Source: Kribbella pratensis (GTDB taxonomy: Bacteria; Actinomycetota; Actinomycetes; Propionibacteriales; Kribbellaceae). From it: a DNA stretch of 64,000 nt. The stretch is from contig NZ_SODU01000003.1 in NCBI RefSeq assembly GCF_004366075.1, forward strand, positions 372,001-436,000, written 5' to 3'. The notes beneath the pieces are model-generated. The model made no database searches, had not been told where the DNA came from, and was given only the letters and a program-made list of their open reading frames with translations. This document shows positions 58,485-64,000 of this stretch, one piece after another; the stretch's first letter is position 1, and each line of letters opens with the position of its first letter. The position numbers were made by a program, and so were the translations under genes.

Positions 58485-59045
58485 TTACCGGGCTATACAG
58501 GTCTTCAAGTGGTCGTTCACGATGCCCGTGGCCTGCATCAACGCGTACGCCGTGGTGGGTCCGACGAAGACGAAACCCTTCTTCTTCAAGGCCTTCGACA
58601 TCGCCACGGACTCCGGCGTCGTGGCCGGTACGTCGGCCGGCGTCTTCGGGGCCGTGTGCTTCGCGGGCCGGAAAGACCAGAGCAGCTCGGTGAACTCGCC
58701 TTCGGCCAGGTCGAGCAGCGCGCGGGAGTTGGAGATCGTCGCGTTGATCTTCAACCGGTTACGGACGATGCCCGGATCGGCCATCAGGCGCTCGAAGTCG
58801 GCGTCGTCGTACTTCGCGATCGTCTCCGGATCGAAGTGCGCGAACGCGGCGCGGAAGTTCTCCCGTTTGCGCAGGATCGTGATCCACGACAGGCCCGACT
58901 GGAACCCCTCGAGGGTCAGGCGCTCGAACAGCGCGACATCGTTGCGGATCTCCTTGCCCCACTCGGTGTCGTGATATTCGACGTACTCCGGTGCGGACGT
59001 CGCCCATCCGCACCGCGGCTGCCCGTCCGGTCCGACGACCGTCAT
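58485..59045 (-). CDS. tag: DNA-3-methyladenine glycosylase I
   Basis: 186 residues. RCGWATSAPEYVEYHDTEWG is the Tag N-terminal signature with a zinc Cys and the aromatic base pocket; LFERLTLEGFQSGLSWITILRKRENFRAAF and the helix-hairpin segment after it are typical, as is FVFVGPTTAYALMQATGIVNDH with a His near the C-terminus. It excises 3-methyladenine from alkylated DNA. Its ATG overlaps the stop of the SRPBCC gene by 4 bp. In M. tuberculosis tag also lies close to glgM and the DUF3117 gene. Confidence 0.94.
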   Translation of the reverse strand: MTVVGPDGQPRCGWATSAPEYVEYHDTEWGKEIRNDVALFERLTLEGFQSGLSWITILRKRENFRAAFAHFDPETIAKYDDADFERLMADPGIVRNRLKINATISNSRALLDLAEGEFTELLWSFRPAKHTAPKTPADVPATTPESVAMSKALKKKGFVFVGPTTAYALMQATGIVNDHLKTCIAR

Positions 59046-59515
59046 GCGTCGGCCTCCTTGACGAGCCGCTTGAGTGAGATCCGCATCATCGCTTCGAACG
59101 CCGGGCGCACCACCGGCCAGGCGAACGCACCCAGTCGACCGAGCGGCGGTACGACGTCCTCGGACCAGGTGAACGTGCTGCCGGGGACCGACGTCCCGCG
59201 GTCACTGAGCACTGTCGGCTCGATGGCGAACGTCCCGGTGCCGCGGACGAGCTTGCCGAGATGCTTCACCGTGCACTCGCGCGGTGGATCCCAGTGTGTG
59301 ATGACCATGTCGTCAGTGAACCCGACGCCACCGACAGAAGTCCGCGCCGCGACTCCCCCGCCGACGCCGACGCCGCCGTTCTCGGTCCCCCAGACGCGGG
59401 TGAACAGCATCCAGCGGGACTGGCGCTCCCAGTCCATCGCCACGTCCCAGGCGACCTCAGGCGCCAGCCGCAACTCGACCGACGCCTCCGCGTGACAGCT
59501 CCTCGTCGCGTCCAT
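59042..59515 (-). CDS. SRPBCC-superfamily (polyketide cyclase/START-like) protein
   Basis: 157 residues with a helix-grip pattern: SVELRLAPEVAWDVAMDWERQSRWMLFTRVWG at the N-terminus, TVKHLGKLVRGTGTFAIEPTVLSDRGTSVPGSTFTWSEDVVPPLG in the sheet, and a long C-terminal helix (RPAFEAMMRISLKRLVKEADA). It probably binds a hydrophobic ligand; the function is unknown. Overlaps tag by 4 bp and the DivIVA-domain gene by 1 bp, so the three form one operon. Confidence 0.8.
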   Translation of the reverse strand: MDATRSCHAEASVELRLAPEVAWDVAMDWERQSRWMLFTRVWGTENGGVGVGGGVAARTSVGGVGFTDDMVITHWDPPRECTVKHLGKLVRGTGTFAIEPTVLSDRGTSVPGSTFTWSEDVVPPLGRLGAFAWPVVRPAFEAMMRISLKRLVKEADA

Positions 59516-60735
59516 CAGCTGGGGCGCTGGTACGCCCCTTCACCCTGCTGATCCGCAGGCGGCCAGAACCGCCACCCCTCCTGGTTCCCGTCGTCCCCGG
59601 CAGCCCCATTACCTTCCGCCTGCGGCGTCTCGGGCCGAGCCTGCTCCTGGGTCTGCGGCTGAGCCTGCTCCGGCCTCTGCGGCTGAGTCTGCTCCGGCCT
59701 CTGCGGCTGGGTCTGCTCCTGGGCCTCCTGCGGCGGCTGCTGTGTCCAGTGCGTGGCAGGCGGCTCGACGGGAGCTTCTGCGGGAGCTGCGTCCTGCTTG
59801 GGCTCCTGAGCGGGAGGTTGCTGAGCGGGGGTTTGCTGATGCGGGGCGGGCTTGCGGCGCGGGGTCACGGGCTGGGACTGAGCTTCGAGTACGGCGCGGG
59901 CCTCGGCCTGCAGGCGCTCGTACTCCTCGGCTGCTGCCTGGACCGCCCGCGGCAGCTCAGTCGTCTCATGCTCGTCGTCCTCCTCCTCGCCACCCGACGA
60001 GGAAGCACCCGAATCCACGGGCACGACAGACGACGCACTGTCCGCAGCCTCCGATGCCTCGGCCGCCGCGAGCGACTCCGCAGCACCATCAGACCGCAAA
60101 AACTCAGCTCCCCCGGCAGACCCGACCACCCCGGCAGATCCCGCCGACCCGACGACCCCTGCGGACTCAGCGGCGTGCGCGGATCCGGCGGCTCCCGCAG
60201 CTCCCCCAGCTCCTGCGGCTCCTGCAACTCCCGCAGCTCCTGCGACTCCCGCGGCTCCGGCGGACTCCGGCGGATCGCTGGGCCCGGCGGTGTCCTCTGC
60301 GCCGGTCGGGTCGGTGGGCTCGTCTGCCGACTTGGGCCGGGTGACGGGGTCGGGCCCGCCGACCAGGATCGGTGGCTGTGTGCCGGTGTCCTCGAACTCG
60401 GCCGGGTCGTACGGACGGGAGCTGAACCCGTGCCCGTCCGGCGCCTCGACGATCGGCGCGACAGCACGCTCCAGGTCGGCGATCCGGCGGTCGCGCTCGG
60501 CGACCTCCTTCGCGACCCGTTCGAGCAGCGTGTCGACCTCGTCCATCCGGTAGCCGCGCACCCCGACCGCGAACCGCGCCGACTCGATATCGGTCGACGT
60601 GAGCGCCTGCCGCGCCGGCACGGTCATGTCGGGCCGGTCGTCGTACGCCGTACTCATGGCACCCCAACGACCCGAGGCCACTACCGCGACAGCCCCGATC
60701 AACAGCACCACGATCAGCCCGAAGAACCACATCAC
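59515..60735 (-). CDS. DivIVA-domain membrane protein with low-complexity tail
   Basis: 406 residues. One N-terminal membrane helix (MMWFFGLIVVLLIGAVAVVAS) is followed by a short DivIVA-like segment at about 50-92 (FAVGVRGYRMDEVDTLLERVAKEVAERDRRIADLERAV). Then come an Ala/Gly/Ser-rich stretch (about 155-220), an acidic stretch (GGEEEDDEHETTELP) and a Gln/Pro-rich tail with 8-residue units (RPEQTQPQ). The short DivIVA domain with tail is common in actinobacteria and may target the protein to the pole or septum. The tail is probably disordered and its length may vary between strains. Confidence 0.8.
   Translation of the reverse strand: MMWFFGLIVVLLIGAVAVVASGRWGAMSTAYDDRPDMTVPARQALTSTDIESARFAVGVRGYRMDEVDTLLERVAKEVAERDRRIADLERAVAPIVEAPDGHGFSSRPYDPAEFEDTGTQPPILVGGPDPVTRPKSADEPTDPTGAEDTAGPSDPPESAGAAGVAGAAGVAGAAGAGGAAGAAGSAHAAESAGVVGSAGSAGVVGSAGGAEFLRSDGAAESLAAAEASEAADSASSVVPVDSGASSSGGEEEDDEHETTELPRAVQAAAEEYERLQAEARAVLEAQSQPVTPRRKPAPHQQTPAQQPPAQEPKQDAAPAEAPVEPPATHWTQQPPQEAQEQTQPQRPEQTQPQRPEQAQPQTQEQARPETPQAEGNGAAGDDGNQEGWRFWPPADQQGEGAYQRPS
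59661..59708 (-). repeat. 24-bp tandem repeat in the DivIVA-domain gene
   Basis: Two adjacent 24-base units at 59661-59684 and 59685-59708 differ at one base and encode the 8-residue RPEQTQPQ/RPEQAQPQ units; degenerate copies flank them. Confidence 0.8.
60188..60258 (-). repeat. 9-bp Ala/Gly-coding microsatellite-like repeat
   Basis: About eight consecutive units of the form GCRRCTCCY encode the GAAGVAGAAGVAGAAG stretch of the DivIVA-domain protein. Confidence 0.65.
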
Positions 60736-60787
60736 GGGACCGATCGTGCCATGCCGGACGAGTCAACCGCGAAAACCCCCGGAGATT

Positions 60788-61645
60788 TCAGCTCCCGTCG
60801 GAGCCGAGGCGGTGGGTTCGGGAGGCCGGGGTGTTCGTCGAGTCGACCTCTCGGGCGGCCTCGGCAGCGGCTTCCTCGGCGGCCTCGTCGGCGAGTTCGC
60901 CGGACTTGACGATGTAGCTGATCGCCTCGTCGACGTCGTCCGTGACGACGAACATCTCCAGGTCGGCGGCCGAGATCTTCCCGTCCTCGAGCATCGTCGT
61001 ACGCAGCCAGTCGACCAGCCCGCCCCAGTACGACGTACCGAACAGCACGACCGGGAACGACGTGACCTTCCGGGTCTGCGCCAGCGTGAGCGCCTCGAAC
61101 ATCTCGTCCAGCGTCCCGAACCCGCCCGGCATCACCACGAATCCCTGGGCGTACTTCACGAACATCGTCTTCCGGGTGAAGAAGTACCGGAAGTTCATCC
61201 CGATGTCGACCCACTCGTTCAGGCCGTTCTCGAAGGGCAGCTCGATACCGAGCCCGACCGACACCCCGCCGGCCTCGGACGCCCCCTTGTTCGCGGCCTC
61301 CATCACGCCCGGCCCGCCGCCGGTGATCACGGCGTACCCGGCCTCGACCAGCTTCCGCCCGAACTCCTCCGCGGCGGCGTACATCGGGTCGTCCACCTTG
61401 GTCCGCGCCGACCCGAACACACTGATCGCCGCGCCCAGCTCTGCCAGCATGCCGAAGCCCTCGATGAACTCCGACTGGATCCGCAGCACCCGCCACGGGT
61501 CGGTGTGCACCCAGTCCGACGGCCCGCGGCTGTCCAGCAGCCGCTGCTCGGACGTGGACTGCTGCACCTGGTTGCGCCGCATCGTGACCGGCCCGCGCTG
61601 CTGCTGGCCGACCGGACGGTCGGGGTGGATCGATGGTTCTGACAT
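60788..61645 (-). CDS. TIGR00730/LOG-family Rossmann protein
   Basis: 285 residues. AISVFGSARTKVDDPMYAAAEEFGRKLVEAG, then GGGPGVMEAANKGASEAGG and VMPGGFGTLDEMFEALTLAQ are the lysine-decarboxylase-like/LOG motifs (PGGxGTxxE). LOG enzymes hydrolyse nucleoside 5'-monophosphates to the base and ribose-5-phosphate and can activate cytokinins. The N-terminal 65 residues and the Ala/Glu-rich C-terminus are extensions. In M. tuberculosis a LOG (Rv1205) lies near dapE, as here. Confidence 0.9.
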   Translation of the reverse strand: MSEPSIHPDRPVGQQQRGPVTMRRNQVQQSTSEQRLLDSRGPSDWVHTDPWRVLRIQSEFIEGFGMLAELGAAISVFGSARTKVDDPMYAAAEEFGRKLVEAGYAVITGGGPGVMEAANKGASEAGGVSVGLGIELPFENGLNEWVDIGMNFRYFFTRKTMFVKYAQGFVVMPGGFGTLDEMFEALTLAQTRKVTSFPVVLFGTSYWGGLVDWLRTTMLEDGKISAADLEMFVVTDDVDEAISYIVKSGELADEAAEEAAAEAAREVDSTNTPASRTHRLGSDGS

Positions 61646-61682
61646 ACCTCCAGGTTATTGCCTGAGCGGTAATCGGGCCGGG

Positions 61683-62750
61683 CTACGCGCGGTCTGTCAA
61701 CCAACTCCTCAGCCGCTGTTCACACAGCTCGATCTCGCCCTCGGGTACGAACTCGTCCTGCTTGTGCGCGTACAGCGGGTCCCCCGGCCCGTAGTTCACC
61801 GCCGGTACGCCGAGCAGTGTGAACCGCGCGACGTCCGTCCACCCGAACTTTGGCTGCGGCTCCCCGCCCACCACCTGCAGGAACGCCGCCGCGGCCGGTC
61901 GCTCGAGCCCGGGGAGCCCACCCGGAGCAGAGTCCGTCACAGTCACGTCGTACCCCTCGAAGACCTCACGCAGGTGCGCCTCAGCCTCCTCCTCGGACCG
62001 GTTCGGCGCGAAGCGGTAGTTGATGGTCACAGTGCACAGATCCGGTACGACGTTGCCCGCGACACCGCCCGTGATCGCGACCGCGTTCAGCCCCTCGCGG
62101 TACTCGAGCCCGTCGATCGGCACCCGGCGTGGCTCGTACGCCGCCAGTCGCGCGAGCACCCCGCCCGCGGCGTGGATCGCGTTGCTGCCCATCCAGGAGC
62201 GGGCCGAGTGCGCCCGCTCGCCGCGGGTGGTGACCTCGATCCGCATCGTGCCCTGGCAGCCGGCCTCGACGACCGCGTTCGACGGCTCCATCACGACCGC
62301 GAACACGCCCTCGAGCAGCTCCGGGTTGGAGCGGGTCAGCTTGAACAGACCGTTCCGCTCGGCCTCGATCTCCTCGCAGTCGTAGAACACGTACGTCACG
62401 TCCCGGTTCGGTTCGGCGAGAGTCGCGGCGAGCCGCAGTCCGACCGCGACGCCGCCCTTCATGTCGCACGCGCCGAGCCCGTGGATCAGGCCGTCGGCGC
62501 GGCGGGCCGGGAGGTTGTCGTTGAGCGGCACGGTGTCGAGGTGACCGGCGAGGACGACCCGCTCGGCGCGGCCCAGATCAGTGCGGGCGACGACGGTGTT
62601 GCCGTGCCGGAAGACCTTGAGATGCGGGTACGCCGAGAGCGCCGCCTCGACCATGTCCGCGAGCTTCTCCTCCGTCCCACTGACCGAGGAGATGTTCACC
62701 AACGCCTCGGTCAGATCCGGCCCGGATACGGTCAGGTCGAGCTTGGTCAT
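61683..62750 (-). CDS. dapE: Succinyl-diaminopimelate desuccinylase
   Basis: 355 residues from the ATG at 62750, overlapping the VOC gene stop by 4 bp. An M20 dizinc peptidase fold: LAGHLDTVPLNDN (His and Asp), LGACDMKGGVA (bridging Asp), YDCEEIEAERNGL (Glu-Glu) and VMEPSNAVVEAGCQGTMRIEVTTRGERAHSARSWMG in the lid. It releases succinate from N-succinyl-LL-diaminopimelate in lysine and cell-wall synthesis. Actinobacterial dapE forms share this length. No other dap gene is in the window. Confidence 0.93.
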   Translation of the reverse strand: MTKLDLTVSGPDLTEALVNISSVSGTEEKLADMVEAALSAYPHLKVFRHGNTVVARTDLGRAERVVLAGHLDTVPLNDNLPARRADGLIHGLGACDMKGGVAVGLRLAATLAEPNRDVTYVFYDCEEIEAERNGLFKLTRSNPELLEGVFAVVMEPSNAVVEAGCQGTMRIEVTTRGERAHSARSWMGSNAIHAAGGVLARLAAYEPRRVPIDGLEYREGLNAVAITGGVAGNVVPDLCTVTINYRFAPNRSEEEAEAHLREVFEGYDVTVTDSAPGGLPGLERPAAAAFLQVVGGEPQPKFGWTDVARFTLLGVPAVNYGPGDPLYAHKQDEFVPEGEIELCEQRLRSWLTDRA

Positions 62751-63430
62751 GGGGCCTCCGGTGGCAGAAAGACGCAGAATTCGTTGCCTTCGGGGTCGGC
62801 GCAGACGTGCCAGCCGATCTCGTCGTCCTTGGGCCGCAGCAGTGTCGCACCCGCGTCGAGGATCGGCTGCAGGGCCGGTGCGGTCACGTCCCAATGCACG
62901 CGGTTCTTGACCGTCTTCGGCTCCGGGACGGGGTTGAAGACCCAGTACCTGAACGGCAGACCGGGCACGTTCTCGAGCCAGTAGTACGGCCGGCCGGGAC
63001 GGCTCGAGAACTCGCCGCCGACCACGCCCGCCCACCACCGGGCCTGCGCCTCCGGGTCGGCCGAGTCGACGACCAGTTCCATCAATCGGTATGCCGGAAT
63101 CGTCTCGCGCACGAACCCGCAGAACTCACCGCCCTCGGGGTCCGCCATGACTGTCCACTGCTGCGCCTCGGTCTCCGGCGACAGGACGGTCGCGCCGGAG
63201 CGCTCGAGGTCCGCGATGTCACCGGTGATCACGTCGAGGTGCACGCGGTTCTTCACCGTCTTCGGCTCCGGGACCTTGCACATCCAGATGGTCTTCTCCG
63301 GGACGTCGCCGACCAGCACGTTCGGGGTGTCGGCCGGCGCGGTCAGCCCGATCGTCCGCCCCCAGAAGGCAGCCATCTCGCTCGGGCTCGCCACGTCCAC
63401 ACACAGGTCCTTGAACCGCGCGACGCTCAT
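62747..63430 (-). CDS. VOC-family protein with two glyoxalase-like halves
   Basis: 227 residues in two similar halves: FKDLCVDVASPSEMAAFWGRTIGL...PEPKTVKNRVHLDVITGD and YRLMELVVDSADPEAQARWWAGVVGGEF...PEPKTVKNRVHWDVTAPA, each ending with ADPEGGEFCGF or ADPEGNEFCVFLP. The PEPKTVKNRVH element occurs in both, so the gene arose by internal duplication of one glyoxalase-like unit. Ligand or reaction unknown; related proteins include bleomycin-resistance-like binding proteins. Upstream of, and coupled to, dapE. Confidence 0.85.
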   Translation of the reverse strand: MSVARFKDLCVDVASPSEMAAFWGRTIGLTAPADTPNVLVGDVPEKTIWMCKVPEPKTVKNRVHLDVITGDIADLERSGATVLSPETEAQQWTVMADPEGGEFCGFVRETIPAYRLMELVVDSADPEAQARWWAGVVGGEFSSRPGRPYYWLENVPGLPFRYWVFNPVPEPKTVKNRVHWDVTAPALQPILDAGATLLRPKDDEIGWHVCADPEGNEFCVFLPPEAP

Positions 63431-63440
63431 ACCGCACAGA

Positions 63441-64000
63441 TTATCCGGAGGTCCGTTTCCGGTAGTGGCGGTTCACCCGCTCGCGATTCCCGCAGGCCGG
63501 CGAGCACCACGTCTGCCGCGGGTCGTCCTGCAGGAAGTACTTCACGCACCGCGCCGCCGGGCAGGCGCGCAGCCGCGCGCGGTCCGGGCTCACCAGGAAG
63601 TCGATCGCCGACCGCCCGACCGCACCGACCAGCACCGCGACCGGATCCTCGCTCCGGTACATCCAGCGCACGCTCGGCTCCTCCGTCCACTCGAGGTGCG
63701 TCGTACCCAGCCGATCCGCCGCCCGATTCACCATCCGCAGCGCATCCTCAACGCTCATCAACCGCGAAGCATCCGCCTTACTGGGTTCCCCCGGCGCAAC
63801 CGCCCGAGCAAACAACGCCCGCACCGCCCCCCGAATCCGCACCAGCTCCTCCCGCAGGTTGGGGAGGGTTTCTGTCCGATTCGGGTGCACAAACCTCCCC
63901 AAGCCGGACTCGGCCCCCAACACCTGCGCGACCAACTGCTCGTGATCGGTGAGCCAGGCGACTGCCTCCTCCGGGGTGGAGAGCAGGTCCGCGATGCCGC
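63441..64000 (-). CDS. CGNR zinc-finger (ABATE domain) protein, 5' end outside the window
   Basis: The frame is open to the right edge of the window (GIADLLSTPEEAVAWLTDHE at the edge), so the start is missing; at least 186 residues are seen. The C-terminus is a canonical CGNR finger: LRACPAARCVKYFLQDDPRQTWCSPACGNRERVNRHYRKR. The middle part is the ABATE helical domain. A probable DNA-binding regulator. It lies 10 bp upstream of the VOC/dapE genes on the same strand and may share their transcript. Confidence 0.87.
   Translation of the reverse strand, partial: GIADLLSTPEEAVAWLTDHEQLVAQVLGAESGLGRFVHPNRTETLPNLREELVRIRGAVRALFARAVAPGEPSKADASRLMSVEDALRMVNRAADRLGTTHLEWTEEPSVRWMYRSEDPVAVLVGAVGRSAIDFLVSPDRARLRACPAARCVKYFLQDDPRQTWCSPACGNRERVNRHYRKRTSG

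Noticed and set aside
59641..60260. A CRISPR-like or mobile repeat array
   Set aside because: The repeats are in-frame codon repeats of the DivIVA-domain protein without unique spacers.
1..64000. tRNA, rRNA, insertion sequences, integrase or phage genes
   Set aside because: I looked for cloverleaf-forming segments, transposase DDE-type proteins and integrase motifs in the gaps and translations and saw none. A covariance-model search would be decisive.

Overview
The window is high-GC DNA from a filamentous-type actinomycete. GTG and even TTG starts are common, genes are packed with 4-bp ATGA/GTGA overlaps, and actinobacterial marker genes are present (a DUF3117 microprotein, a GlgA/GlgM-type glycogen synthase, a sigE/anti-sigma/htrA/tatB cluster, PspAB with HtpX). 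The abundance of carbohydrate ABC transporters and glycosidases suggests a soil genus such as Kribbella (Propionibacteriales); that genus-level guess is inference. I see no tRNA or rRNA gene, no CRISPR array, no insertion sequence and no prophage.

Layout. 1-10.7 kb: two adjacent sugar-utilisation loci. The first has the tail of a solute-binding protein, two permeases, a Tat-exported glycoamylase-like protein and a GH39 enzyme. The second has a divergent FCD-type GntR regulator, a binding lipoprotein, two permeases and a GH29 alpha-L-fucosidase. Near-palindromic ACATCSGATGT operators lie between the regulator and the binding protein, and a long stem covers the ribosome site and start codon of the first permease. 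10.8-19.4 kb: three acyl-CoA genes (MaoC hydratase, acyl-CoA dehydrogenase, CitE/Mcl-type lyase) scattered among a stress protein, CorA, a DUF5937-like regulator, a Ser/Thr kinase, a secreted cyclophilin and a VOC protein. 19.4-24.7 kb: a 1206-residue secreted subtilase with its TrmB/LuxR-type regulator. 24.7-31.3 kb: MgtE-N/CBS protein, DUF1003 protein, HtpX, PspAB, Mrp, a GNAT, a TetR/membrane-protein pair and TatB. 31.4-35.2 kb: htrA, an RseB-like gene, the anti-sigma gene and sigE, all read leftward from two candidate ECF promoters. 35.4-40.1 kb: a biotinyl carrier, a CGNR regulator with an MFS transporter, a SIS isomerase with a DeoR regulator, and an O-methyltransferase.

40.1-48.0 kb is the metabolic highlight: one leftward, translationally coupled chain glgC > kynureninase > kynurenine 3-monooxygenase > semialdehyde dehydrogenase > RidA-type deaminase > 3-hydroxyanthranilate dioxygenase > ACMS decarboxylase > HGGXW hydrolase (kynurenine formamidase candidate). 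Together they would take N-formylkynurenine to 4-oxalocrotonate. The tryptophan dioxygenase is not in the window. 48-56 kb: a GNAT, glycogen synthase, aldo/keto reductase, TetR/esterase pair, leucyl aminopeptidase, DUF3117, PaaX-type regulator and enoyl-CoA hydratase. 56-64 kb: a secreted esterase fused to a propeller-like repeat region behind a LacI-type double operator, then Tag glycosylase, an SRPBCC protein, a DivIVA-domain protein, LOG, DapE, a VOC protein and a truncated CGNR protein.

The order corA ... MgtE-N, DUF1003, mrp ... tatB, htrA, anti-sigma, sigE, O-methyltransferase ... glgC, glgM ... DUF3117, tag ... LOG, dapE resembles the Rv1239c-Rv1202 neighbourhood of Mycobacterium tuberculosis as I remember it. 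The kynurenine chain, SIS/DeoR, CGNR/MFS and subtilase genes then look like lineage-specific insertions into an old backbone.
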